Part shown: positions 6,229-13,964 of the stretch, piece after piece
How positions within the stretch are numbered: the stretch's first letter is position 1
Layout: each line of letters starts with the position of its first letter
Origin: an uncultured Collinsella sp.
Lineage (GTDB): Bacteria; Actinomycetota; Coriobacteriia; Coriobacteriales; Coriobacteriaceae
Reading direction: 5' to 3'
NCBI GenBank assembly: GCA_900549345.1
Contig: UROC01000042.1
Span: forward strand, 1-15,684
Length of the DNA stretch: 15,684 nt
Position numbers and translations under genes: made by a program
Notes under the pieces: generated by a model
What the model was told of the DNA's origin: nothing
The model's input: only the letters and a program-made list of their open reading frames with translations
The model's database searches: none

Positions 6229-7464
6229 CTACTCTTCCTGCCGCTTGGCAGGCAGGATGTAGACGTTCTCGGCGTCCACGGCGATCTGCGTGGGGCGGTT
6301 GTAGAGGGTGTCTACTTCCATTACGCTCTGCTTGAACGGTGCGACGTCAGGCGTCTTTGCCCGATGGAGCTTTTCGAGGAGTTTCTCGGATTGCCTGTCG
6401 TTGAACCTGCCGATGTCCTCTCCTGCACCCTCGAGTGCCTCGTCGATGAGCGTATGTTCGCCCACGGGGGTCTTTGCGATGGCGTGACCGAGCAATTTGC
6501 CCGCGGACGCGATGCCGCCCAGCAGTGCCGCATCGACGGTGTCGGCAGTTCCCGCCTCGAGGGCGTCGTAACACTCGGTGTAGAGCTCGCGATACGCAAT
6601 CGAATCGGCCTCGATCTTCGCGGTGGCGTCCGCGAGCTTTGCGGGCTCGAAGTTCTGGGCGAGCATGGGTTCGAGGAACAGTGAGAACGCGTGGATGTAG
6701 GTGGCGAGCTGGCAGTCTTTGAGGTAGTCGAGCACCTTGTCGAGGCGTCTGCCTAAGCCGTCTCGCACCTCGATGAACCCTTTCTTTTTCAGATCCGCTT
6801 GCGCCTGCGAGCGGAAGAGTTCCATGTCCTGCGCGGACGACTGTTTGATGTCGAGCACCTTCATATGGGCGTTTGCCATGTAGGTGGCGTTGCCGTAGTT
6901 GAGGCCGTAACCGTTGAGGATGTCTGCGAGCGTCTTGAGGTTGCCACGCATGTTGGCCTTGTCGCGCTGACGCATGTACTCGAACATCTCGTCGACGGAC
7001 TCCTGGATGGAGTCGAGCTTTTGGTTTATCTGCGCGATTGCGGCTGCCATGAACAACGACGTCGGGTCGTAAGGCACTTGAGTGACGCTCGTGGCGATGT
7101 CGCCCTCGACTACGTGGAAGCGCGCCTGTCCAAAGCCCTTGACTGCGTCGCGGTAGCCCCCTGTGAGACCGCTGCCGTCCTTGAACGAGTTGAGTTTCGA
7201 CGGATCGAGCGGGTTGCCAAATTTGTCAGTCGCCTGGAGCAACGTGGGTACGCTCACCGTGTTAGTGACGGTGCGAAACATCGAGGGGAGCGAGGCGAAC
7301 GCCACGCCGAGCTGGGGAATTCGCTCGAGCGGCAGCTTGATGGCGCCGGAGATGTCCGCCCGCTCCTGGGTGAGCGCGAGGTGGATTTTGGTCGATGCGA
7401 GCTGTTTTGCCACGAGTTCCTCTCGGCCGCCGTCCGTTGAGGGTTTGATCTCGTTGTCTGCCAT
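6229..7464 (-). CDS. Uncharacterised 411-residue cytoplasmic protein with coiled coil
   Basis: The start chosen is the ATG at 7464 (MADNEIKPS), 7 bases after AAGGAG on the minus strand; the open frame extends further upstream but without a better site. There is no signal peptide. An N-terminal domain (about 40-130) is followed by a predicted coiled coil (about 138-172, MAAAIAQINQKLDSIQESVD and on). A long helical region and a small Ala/Gly-rich patch (LLGGIASAGKLLGHAIAK) follow before the C-terminus. I recall similar unnamed proteins in gut Firmicutes and Actinobacteria, with the same order of coiled coil, DILNxYxxN motif and RELYTxCYD motif, but no known function; this is memory, not a search. 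It is a single-gene unit, since the next gene upstream on this strand is about 180 bases away and unrelated. The CDS is confident; the function is unknown. Confidence 0.8.
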   Translation of the reverse strand: MADNEIKPSTDGGREELVAKQLASTKIHLALTQERADISGAIKLPLERIPQLGVAFASLPSMFRTVTNTVSVPTLLQATDKFGNPLDPSKLNSFKDGSGLTGGYRDAVKGFGQARFHVVEGDIATSVTQVPYDPTSLFMAAAIAQINQKLDSIQESVDEMFEYMRQRDKANMRGNLKTLADILNGYGLNYGNATYMANAHMKVLDIKQSSAQDMELFRSQAQADLKKKGFIEVRDGLGRRLDKVLDYLKDCQLATYIHAFSLFLEPMLAQNFEPAKLADATAKIEADSIAYRELYTECYDALEAGTADTVDAALLGGIASAGKLLGHAIAKTPVGEHTLIDEALEGAGEDIGRFNDRQSEKLLEKLHRAKTPDVAPFKQSVMEVDTLYNRPTQIAVDAENVYILPAKRQEE

Positions 7465-7498
7465 AGCGTGCTCCTTGTTTGCGTTGATCGCCGTGGGC

Positions 7499-7554
7499 AT
7501 TATCTCATTGCTAGGTGGCTTGCCAGAGCGGGGTAGAGACCGAGCGTCTGGCAA
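7499..7554 (-). promoter_or_regulatory. Possible promoter with 8-bp inverted repeat upstream of the 411-aa gene
   Basis: TTGCCAGA (7520-7527) and TCTGGCAA (7547-7554) are exact reverse complements separated by 19 bases. On the minus strand GATAAT (7504-7499) and CTGGCA (7526-7521, inside one arm) are 16 bases apart and could be -10 and -35. A factor bound to the repeat would cover the -35 region. The promoter match is modest. Confidence 0.35.
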
Positions 7555-7646
7555 AACTCGTTAACTGATTGCATTTCAGCGGATTGGGTTGATTGCAAGA
7601 GAAGGACGGCTATCCATCTGCCCTTCCCAGTTGAGTTCGCTTTGAG

Positions 7647-9460
7647 CTACTGTTCGTGCCTATGCTGCTTGGGCTCAAGCCTTCTCGCTGCCGCGAAGCA
7701 GGCCGTGGCCGCCATGGCTAATGCGATGCTGGCCATCCAAGCGGAGTCGCCGGTTACGGCGAGCTTTAGTTCATCGGTTGTCGTGTGTCCCGACCTTTTT
7801 GTAGACGCCTCGTCGGCGTCCTTTTCAGGAGTGGCAGGATCACTTTTGTTGTCGCCGGGTGAATCTACATCGGTCTTGCCGCCCGCCTGCTCCCCTTGGG
7901 CCTTCCCCTCCACGGTGAAGGATGCATCGGTCGCCGTCCCGTCCTTCCAGACGGCCGTGACGGTGTGTCCGCCGGCGGCAAGCGTGTCCAGGTAGGCCGG
8001 CTTGAGCTCGATAATCGTGCTGCCCTTGGTTGCGGTGTAGTTCTCAGCGGAGGCCTCATTTCCGTCCACGAGGAGACGCGTGAACTCATCGAGAGGACCG
8101 CTGAAGCGGAAGGTCAGACCGTTCTCGTTGCCCTTTGCATATGCCTGCCCGTTGCCCTTGGTGGCGGCATACAGCGGGGCGGTCACGTCGAAGGTGACGT
8201 TCTCCGCGTCGTCGACATCAAAGGTCCGGACGCCGGTCTTGCCGTTACGCTCGGCGTAGGCGGAGCTGTAGACGAAGGTCTCATGACCCGCCTTGTCGAG
8301 GACCGCGAGGGCATGGATTTCAAACGAGCCCATCGAGAGCGACGTGGGGAACTCGATTTCGATATAGCCTCTTGCCGCATCGTAGCTGCAGCTCAACGTT
8401 TTACGGCCTTTACAGAGTTCGGGTCCTCGACATAGCCGGGGTCGCCGAGAATCGGGGAGACAGACTTCACGCCGTCCGCGTCGCCTACATTGCAATAGAT
8501 GCGGAGGAGCCCGCCGACAGGGACTCTCTTCGCGGAGATGGAAACGTTCGAGACCGTGGGCGGGTTCCGGTCGATCGCGCTGCCGGTCACCTCGAAGCAC
8601 AGCTCGCTCGGGTCGGCAACCGAGAAAGTCGCGCCCGAGATGCCGTTGGCCCTGGCGTAGGAACTCTCGTACACATCGGTCTCGAACCCTAGGTCATCGG
8701 TGACCGAAAGGCCGATCAGCCTGTGCCTTCCGATCCTATTGCTGTCGAATGTGAGGTCGAACCCGTCGATAGACGAGCCTCCGTGATAATAGGCCGACGA
8801 AACGGAGCGGCCGTCGTCCTTATCCTCCCAGCCCCGCTGCAGTATGGGGGAAACGGAGCGAACGCCGTCCGGGTCCGCGACGGACCAAGAGATGTGGAAG
8901 TCGGCACCGGTCGCGACCTCCCTGCTCGAGAACGACACGGAGGACACGGTCGGCGGGTTCTGGTCCGCGGGCCCCTCGGTCACCTCATAGACGAGGGGGC
9001 TGGTGGCGAAGGTCGGAGAGTTGAGTCCCTTCTCCTCGGCATACGCCGCGTCGTAGACATCGGTAACCCATCCAAGGCTATCGGTCACGCCGAGGCCGAT
9101 GATCCGGTACCTGCAGGGCCGGTCGCTCGGGGAGGTGGGGATATCGAAGCCCGCGGTCGTGTCGCCGGTCGACCGGAAGGCGAGGCGGGAGCTGTTGCCC
9201 TGGTCCCCGTCATCGCTATCGACGACGACCTCGACTATCGGCGTGACTGACCGCACCCCATCGGGGTCGTCCACATCGTAGCCGACATGCAGCGTGGAGC
9301 CGGCCGTGACTGTCGTCGCGGATAACGTCACGTTGGAGATGCTGGGCGGGTTCGGGTCCGACGCAGCGAGGGCGGTTGAGGGCAAAGCTAGCGCTACGGC
9401 GGCGGACAGCGGGACGAGCAGGCTAAGCGCGAAGCGCCTGGAGAATTTCAAGGAGGTCAT
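7647..9460 (-). pseudogene. Secreted LAXTG-anchored surface protein with three repeated modules, split by a frameshift
   Basis: The start at 9460 gives a signal peptide (KFSRR, then a Leu/Ala/Val core, cleavage near ALA-AS at about residue 33). Three modules of about 110 residues follow. Each opens with NPPxxSxVxxS, contains DPDGVRSVxPI or DADGVKSVSPI, and closes with a TDVY or TFVY and A-YA motif. The first frame stops at 8393 (...VKAVKR). The minus-strand -1 frame continues the third module without a break (KTLSCSYDAARG...) to 7647. Adding one A to the four-A run (plus strand 8399-8402) restores a protein of about 604 residues. The end has a hydrophilic wall-spanning stretch, LAVTG (about 567-571), a hydrophobic segment and a basic tail, which is a sortase signal of the LAXTG type known in Actinobacteria. 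Modules look Ig-like and adhesin-like. It may be a real pseudogene, a phase-variable switch or a sequencing indel. Confidence 0.75.
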
Positions 9461-9841
9461 TGACGATGCCGATCTTCCATAATTGTTGCAACGATACCAG
9501 TATATCTTTGGCCCACGCTAGCCTGATGTTCTTTCCGCGAACGGCTCGTTAGTTTAGAGACGGCGTATGGACGCCCGTCTCGTCCAAGTTTCTCGTAAGG
9601 GCGATTATGAGGGCATGAAGAGACTTTCTCGGAACAATCAATTGGGGATATCAAAGAAATGCTGGACGCCGCCCGATCGCTCAATGCCTTTGAGGCGAAA
9701 TGCGGCGCATCGGCTACGTTGTTGAGATCATTTATCGAGCGATACGTCATTCCAGCCGAGGCCACCATCATGAGGCTTCTGTTCCTACGCCCCCGCAATC
9801 CCGCGGGCCGCATTCAACAGCTCATACTCCCTCTGGCTCCA
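9461..9841. other. Gene-free stretch with one hairpin and a possible coding remnant
   Basis: No convincing gene is visible in these 381 bases. GAGACGG-CGT (9557-9566) pairs with ACG-c-CCGTCTC (9571-9581), a hairpin with one bulge and no T-tract. On the plus strand an open frame from 9611 reads GHEETFSEQS and continues through MLDAARSLNAFEAK to about 9780 before running into sequence antisense to the next gene. Its composition looks protein-like, but it lacks a start site and a recognisable family, so it may be a decayed gene fragment. Confidence 0.35.
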
Positions 9842-10207
9842 CTAGTACAGCTCGGCCGTGCGTACGGCGTCGCGACACAGGTCCAGAAACACCTCAGCTC
9901 CCTCGTAGAAGCACTCGCGGGCAAAGTCACCCGAGCCGCTTGCGACGCACGCGCCGTCGGCGAAGAGCTTCCAGTTGGACGGCTCGCGCGAGTCGTCTCC
10001 GAGCAGCTTGATCTGCAGAACATGTGGGTTGCCAGCAGCACAGAGCTCTTCCTCGAGCTTCTGTATGGTAAAGCGCATCTGGTGGGAGAGGCCGCTCTTC
10101 ACCAAAGCCGAGGCGTAGCCATTTGGCTTATCCAGAAGATGCATTCGTTTTGGCTTGGCTGCCAGGTTGTGGAAGTTGCGCTCACTGCGCACAGAGAAAT
10201 TGTCCAT
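9842..10207 (-). CDS. Small uncharacterised protein, 121 residues
   Basis: The ATG at 10207 is preceded by AAAGGAG at 6-base spacing on the minus strand, a strong ribosome binding site that decides this start over in-frame codons further upstream. The protein begins MDNFSVRSERNF and has a basic N-terminus (AAKPKRMHLLDKP). Its middle (MRFTIQKLEEELCAAGNPHVLQIKLL) looks like a helix followed by a strand, and its C-terminus is acidic and helical (FYEGAEVFLDLCRDAV). There is no signal peptide or membrane segment. I do not recognise the family. The gene stands alone and is preceded by a leader with several hairpins (10256-10401), which suggests post-transcriptional control or leftover terminators from a former neighbour. 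Confidence 0.65.
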   Translation of the reverse strand: MDNFSVRSERNFHNLAAKPKRMHLLDKPNGYASALVKSGLSHQMRFTIQKLEEELCAAGNPHVLQIKLLGDDSREPSNWKLFADGACVASGSGDFARECFYEGAEVFLDLCRDAVRTAELY

Positions 10208-10255
10208 ACGGACTCCTTTCATCGATGTTGGCAGGGCCACCGTGCCTCTTGGCCG

Positions 10256-10401
10256 GTTGGCGTCGGGATCGTGGAGCCAACTCTCTACCCCGACTCTGGA
10301 TAAAACGCGCCCGCTCCCTGCGGGCAAGAGGAAGTCTATCAGCGCGCGCGGACACAAATCAAGCGCCGCCTGCGAAATGATGTGCAGACGGCGCTTGATT
10401 T
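10256..10401 (-). other. Hairpin-rich leader region upstream of the 121-residue gene
   Basis: Three inverted repeats occur in a row: GTTGGC/GCCAAC (10256-10261 and 10276-10281), GCCCGC/GCGGGC (10309-10314 and 10320-10325), and a perfect 13-bp pair AAATCAAGCGCCG/CGGCGCTTGATTT (10356-10368 and 10389-10401) that continues with 4 more pairs after one mismatch. On the minus strand the middle hairpin is followed by GCGTTTT, which resembles a terminator, so it could be an attenuator or the end of a lost gene. No known riboswitch is recognised. Confidence 0.45.
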
Positions 10402-10426
10402 CGCCGGCTGCTGTTAGGCTTAAATC

Positions 10427-10542
10427 CGAAAAAGTGTCGAAATATCCCGTGTAAAAGTACGGAAAAGTGTCGTAATACACACTTCAAAAACTCGAAAAAG
10501 TGTCGAAATGAGCATCTAGCAACCACGGAAAAGTGTATCCTA
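10427..10542. repeat. Four 17-bp direct repeats at an exact 33-bp period (iteron-like operator)
   Basis: CGAAAAAGTGTCGAAAT (10427-10443), CGGAAAAGTGTCGTAAT (10460-10476), CGAAAAAGTGTCGAAAT (10493-10509) and a partly matching CGGAAAAGTGTATCCTA (10526-10542). Copies 1 and 3 are identical, and starts are 33 bases apart each time, about three helical turns. The last copy ends 33 bases before the ATG of the DUF4143-type ATPase and overlaps a possible -10 TATCCT (10536-10541). The array is most simply a multi-site operator. A small hairpin GTGCT/AGCAC (10543-10557) follows it. Confidence 0.75.
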
Positions 10543-10575
10543 GTGCTAAAACAGCACGTAATAAGGGGTACGCTT

Positions 10576-11898
10576 ATGCTACAGAGAAAAGCGAAAGCAC
10601 AGTTTGAATCTTGGCTTGCCTCGTCGCCTAATAAGGCTCTTTTGGTCAAGGGCGCCCGACAGGTAGGAAAGTCATATTTGGTCAACGTCTTTGCAAGCGA
10701 ATCGTTCGAAAATGTCGTGACGTTCGACCTTATCGCCGACGCGTCCGTGCGCGATTCGTTTTTGGCGGCAAAAAGCGCGGATGACCTGCTTATGCGCATG
10801 TCTATTGCTGCAACGCAGCCGATGGTTGCGAACAAGACCGTTGTGGTTATCGACGAGGTGCAGCGATGCCCCAACGTAGTGACGTTTATCAAATACCTGG
10901 TCCAGCGCGGCGACTTTCGATACATCCTTACCGGATCGCTCCTTGGCGTTGAGCTCGAGGGCATCGATTCCCTGCCGGTGGGGTATGTCGAGCAGGTCCA
11001 GATGTACCCGCTCGACTTTGAGGAGTTCTGCTGGGCAAGCGGCGTTGCTGCCGGAGCGTTTGACATGCTCAGGGGTTGTCTAAAGGACGAAAAGGAGCTC
11101 CCCGGCTATCTGTATGACCGCTTGCTCAATCTGTTCCATCAGTATGTGGTGGTGGGGGGCATGCCCGACGCGGTCAATTCCTTCTTGGCGACGCGCAATG
11201 TCGACGAGGTTCGAAACATCCATCGCGATCTTCACGCCCTGTATCGCGATGACATCGCAAAGTACGCTCCGCCCGAGCTACGCTTGGTTATTCGCGATAT
11301 CTATGATTTGATTCCCAGCGAGGCCGGCTCCAAAAACAAGCGATTCAAGCTGTCGTCGATTAACGGTGTCAAACGTTTTTCGCAGGTGACAGATCATTTT
11401 CTCTGGTTGTCGGAGGCGGGTGTCGCGCTTCCCGTGTATAACGTAACGGCGCCCGTGGCACCCCTTTTATTGGGGGAGCAGCGAAATCTATTTAAGCTGT
11501 TTTACTTGGACACCGGAATGCTCATGTCGTCGTATTCCAAAAGGGTCGCCCAAGGCGTTTTTGATGGGGAGGCGGAAGACGCCTTTGGCATGAACATGGG
11601 GGCGGCGTTTGAGGGCTTCGTTGCCCAAGAGCTCAAAGCCCACGGATTCAGATTGCGCTACTTTACGTCTAAAAAAGTCGGCGAGCTCGATTTTGTGGAG
11701 GAGACGCTCGATGGGGAGGTCCTTGCCATCGAGGTCAAGTCGGGCAAGAGCTTTAAGTCCCATGCGGCGCTCGACAACGCGCTCGCGACGAAGGGCTACG
11801 GAATCGATCGCGCCCTGGTACTTGCGGAATGTAATCTTCACCGCGATGGTGACGTGCTGTATCTGCCCATCTTTATGGCAGGGCTTTTGGAGCCGTAA
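10576..11898 (+). CDS. AAA+ ATPase of the AAA_14/DUF4143 type
   Basis: 440 residues from the ATG at 10576, chosen because AAGGGG (10563-10568) sits 7 bases before it; an in-frame GTG at 10543 lacks such a site. Walker A is GARQVGKS (26-33). Walker B is VVIDE (D93-E94), followed by the VQRCPN signature of the family. RYILTGSLLG (about 115-124) is the sensor segment, and YPLDFEEF is typical of AAA_14. The C-terminus is DUF4143-like with GELDF (D372) and IEVK (E386, K388), a PD-(D/E)XK pattern. Function is not established for this abundant family; genomes of gut Actinobacteria and Bacteroidetes often carry many paralogues. It stands alone behind a 33-bp-period repeat array and meets the minus-strand gene at 11936 tail to tail, with no clear terminator in the 37-base gap. 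The pseudogene at 4415-4927 is a distant relative. Confidence 0.87.
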   Translation: MLQRKAKAQFESWLASSPNKALLVKGARQVGKSYLVNVFASESFENVVTFDLIADASVRDSFLAAKSADDLLMRMSIAATQPMVANKTVVVIDEVQRCPNVVTFIKYLVQRGDFRYILTGSLLGVELEGIDSLPVGYVEQVQMYPLDFEEFCWASGVAAGAFDMLRGCLKDEKELPGYLYDRLLNLFHQYVVVGGMPDAVNSFLATRNVDEVRNIHRDLHALYRDDIAKYAPPELRLVIRDIYDLIPSEAGSKNKRFKLSSINGVKRFSQVTDHFLWLSEAGVALPVYNVTAPVAPLLLGEQRNLFKLFYLDTGMLMSSYSKRVAQGVFDGEAEDAFGMNMGAAFEGFVAQELKAHGFRLRYFTSKKVGELDFVEETLDGEVLAIEVKSGKSFKSHAALDNALATKGYGIDRALVLAECNLHRDGDVLYLPIFMAGLLEP

Positions 11899-11935
11899 CG
11901 TGCCGCCGACTCTTCCGACCCTCCCTTAGCCCTCG

Positions 11936-12910
11936 CTACTCGTCGTCCCCGTCGTTGGGGTCGCCCTTGAGGGTGTTGATGTCCAGATACTCGTTATCGT
12001 CCTCTTTTTGCTGGGTCTCCGACTCCGCTTGGGTGGGGCCGGAGAACAGCCGGAATCCCTCAAACGCAATGACACCGAGCAGGGCAATGACAATGGCGAT
12101 AAAGGCAACCTTGACTGCCTGCGGAAATTCCGAGAAACGCAGCGCCTTTTCCTCGGCGTAATAATCGGCGAAGCGTTCTTCGCCTGTGCTTTTGGTATAC
12201 ACCGGCGCGGACGCGGCCTCCGGGTCATATTCCGGTGCAGGCGTGGCAGCGTACGGATCGTTGAGATAATCGCTCGATGCGGTGCCATAATCCTCGGTCT
12301 CGATGCGACCGTTGCCAGCATAGCCATCGGAATAATCGGAAAATGCCGTACCGCTCTCATAGTCCGCGGCACTCGTGTTGGCGGCAAAAAGCGGGTTAAC
12401 TGGAACGTCGAGCGCCGGCATGCCGGTAGAGGTCTCATCCAGATCGGTTGCAGCCCAGGAATCGTAGGCAACCTGATGGGCAACGGGCTCATCGAGCCTT
12501 GTGACCGGAGGCTTGCGTGCCGCAGGAACAGGCAACTGCTGGGCGCTGTACATAACGGTGCTGTCGGCCGATTTGCCCTGCGTCGCTGCAGCGAGAAATG
12601 CCGCCGTTTCGGACGGGTCGCTTGCGGGGCGGGGAGCGGGCGTGGTCGCCGAAGTGAGTGCGGGCGTCGAAACAGGCGACTGCGCAGGAGTCGGCGCAGA
12701 TGCGGGCTTAGGCGCAAGTGCGGGATTGGGGCTTGACGGGCGAGCCCCGCCGCCCATGAGTTCGTCGGCGGTCCACGGGCGATCATCCATCACGTCGTCA
12801 AGGCTCAGCGAAAACAAGTCGTCTTCACCCTCATCGAACATGCGGTGCACATGTCCACCAATTGCCGGAATCAATCCGCGACCGGTGCACGATGCCTTGC
12901 TCAACGCCAT
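11936..12910 (-). CDS. Pro/Ala-rich single-pass membrane protein, 324 residues
   Basis: The start is the ATG at 12910 (MALSKASCTGRG), 6 or so bases after AAGGGTGG on the minus strand; the open frame runs about 30 codons further upstream without a better site. The N-terminal 55 residues include an acidic patch (FDEGEDDLFSLSLDDVMDD). Next comes a low-complexity Pro/Ala/Ser/Thr linker (about 55-110) and a disordered region with several Tyr/Asp-rich stretches (YESGTAFSDYSDGY). One transmembrane helix follows at about 267-289 (VAFIAIVIALLGVIAFEGF), then a 35-residue acidic tail ending DPNDGDDE. There is no signal peptide, so the N-terminal part is probably cytoplasmic. I do not recognise the family; it could be a cell-envelope or division-associated protein, but nothing in the sequence proves that. 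Confidence 0.72.
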   Translation of the reverse strand: MALSKASCTGRGLIPAIGGHVHRMFDEGEDDLFSLSLDDVMDDRPWTADELMGGGARPSSPNPALAPKPASAPTPAQSPVSTPALTSATTPAPRPASDPSETAAFLAAATQGKSADSTVMYSAQQLPVPAARKPPVTRLDEPVAHQVAYDSWAATDLDETSTGMPALDVPVNPLFAANTSAADYESGTAFSDYSDGYAGNGRIETEDYGTASSDYLNDPYAATPAPEYDPEAASAPVYTKSTGEERFADYYAEEKALRFSEFPQAVKVAFIAIVIALLGVIAFEGFRLFSGPTQAESETQQKEDDNEYLDINTLKGDPNDGDDE

Positions 12911-13033
12911 TCTGTTCCACCCTTTCGAAATACTAATGACATCGATTATATGGAACTTCCCAAGCGGCTCGGTCTTGGATTCGAGCTTTCCAGAACTCGC
13001 GCCCAAAAGGGGAGGGGCAATCTAGGCGAGTGC

Positions 13034-13687
13034 CTACTTGTCGCCGGCCGCCGCCTTGGCCTCATTGAGGTAGCTATAGAAGCTGTACTTGGAGATGCCA
13101 AAGAACTCGCAGGCGCGTTCGCTCGACTTGGAAATGAGGAAGGCGCCGCGACGGTCGAGGTAGCCAATGGCACGAATGCGCTCGTCTTTGGTCATGAGTG
13201 CCGCGGGCTTGCCCACAAACTGTTCGCACTCGTGCAGCAGGTCCTCGAGCAGGTCGCCGATGTTCTTGGTAATGGGCTCGGGCTCGGTGTAGCCCGTGCC
13301 GCCGGTGCCGGTAAAGGCGTCGAGCGAACGCTCAAAAGCCTTCATAAGCGTAATGTCAAAGTTGATGCCCAAAATGCCGACGGGCTTGCCCTCATCGTTG
13401 CGGATAAAGATGGTCGAGGACTTGAGCAGCTTGCCATCGGCGGTTTTGGTGAGGTACGGCTCGCGGTCGTGCACGTCGGCGGTGCCCTCGTGCATAGATT
13501 CAAGCACAATATGGCTGGGGCCGTCACCCAGTTTGCGCCCGCTGACGTGGCCGTTTTCGATCACTACGATGGAGCGGTCCACGTCCTCGGTCTCCAGGTC
13601 GTGGACGACGATTTCGCAGTTGGGGCCAAATTGGAGCGCCAGGCCGTGTGCAAGGCGCTTATAAAACTCAATCTGTGCGGGGGTCAT
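13034..13687 (-). CDS. YheO/DauR-type transcriptional regulator (PAS-like plus HTH)
   Basis: 217 residues from the ATG at 13687, 6 bases after AGGAAGG. The N-terminal half (about 5-120) is a YheO-like PAS domain (PF08348), with HDLET near residue 30, HVSGRKLGDGPS and GKPVGILGINFD. The C-terminal part (about 150-212) is the DauR-type helix-turn-helix (PF13309), with RGAFLISKSSERACEFFGIS and SKYSFYSYLNEA. Known relatives include E. coli YheO and P. aeruginosa DauR, which senses D-arginine-related signals; the ligand here is unknown. The gene is divergent from ygeX, and the 277-base gap holds two copies of one 15-bp palindrome, so it is a good candidate to control ygeXY. That link is inferred from position. 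Confidence 0.85.
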   Translation of the reverse strand: MTPAQIEFYKRLAHGLALQFGPNCEIVVHDLETEDVDRSIVVIENGHVSGRKLGDGPSHIVLESMHEGTADVHDREPYLTKTADGKLLKSSTIFIRNDEGKPVGILGINFDITLMKAFERSLDAFTGTGGTGYTEPEPITKNIGDLLEDLLHECEQFVGKPAALMTKDERIRAIGYLDRRGAFLISKSSERACEFFGISKYSFYSYLNEAKAAAGDK

Positions 13688-13746
13688 GGGTGCCTTCCTA
13701 AAAATTAGTTTGGGCTCACTTTGCCATAAACCACACTTGTTCGCAA

Positions 13747-13770
13747 ATAACGAAAGCGTCGCTGCGTTAT
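13747..13770. promoter_or_regulatory. ATAACG/CGTTAT inverted repeat near the regulator start
   Basis: ATAACG (13747-13752) and CGTTAT (13765-13770) are exact reverse complements 12 bases apart. The element lies 60 bases upstream of the regulator's start codon and could be a site for autoregulation. A 6-bp repeat of this kind could also occur by chance. Confidence 0.25.
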
Positions 13771-13806
13771 GTGACCGTTCGGCGGCGAAAAGGTACCGAT
13801 TACGGC

Positions 13807-13872
13807 AACAAACAATTTGTTAGGTTTTCCAATCAAAAAGTGTGATAGAACAGTGCTAACAAACTTTTTGTT
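13807..13872. promoter_or_regulatory. Paired palindromes AACAAA-N3-TTTGTT in the regulator-ygeX gap
   Basis: 13807-13821 and 13858-13872 each read AACAAA, three bases, TTTGTT, both perfect. Their centres are 51 bp apart, near five helical turns, so bound dimers would face the same side. They lie 93-158 bases before the ygeX start and 120-185 before the regulator start. This is the arrangement expected for a regulator with two operators that may loop or cooperate. Which protein binds is inferred, with the adjacent DauR-type regulator the first candidate. Confidence 0.55.
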
Positions 13873-13964
13873 TGGCATCCACATAAAAGTTCAGCCGTGT
13901 GAATGGGATCGGGCTGAAACGCGTATGCGGGGGCCGGCAAGAGAGAACTTAAGGAGTTCACCGT

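Noticed and set aside
10207..10260. T-box leader (GGTGG near the 121-residue gene)
   Set aside because: The surrounding bases do not match the AGGGTGGNACCGCG core and no specifier loop is visible.
9659..10303. Plus-strand open frame overlapping the 121-residue gene
   Set aside because: The opposite strand has a strong ribosome site and plausible protein; only the first 50 residues look protein-like, noted as a possible remnant.
10427..10542. CRISPR array
   Set aside because: Only four diverged 17-base repeats with 16-base gaps, no cas genes, and direct position before a start codon; an operator array fits better.
10543..10575. GTG at 10543 as start of the DUF4143 ATPase
   Set aside because: No ribosome site before it, and it lies in the operator/promoter region; ATG 10576 has AAGGGG at 7 bases.
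10359..11066. Minus-strand reading frame with repeated RHF-type peptides
   Set aside because: The 33-bp DNA repeat is a multiple of three and so yields an 11-residue pattern by itself; the frame opposes the Walker motifs of the ATPase gene.
13841..13856. CRP-type site beginning TGTGA
   Set aside because: No TCACA partner half-site at the right distance.
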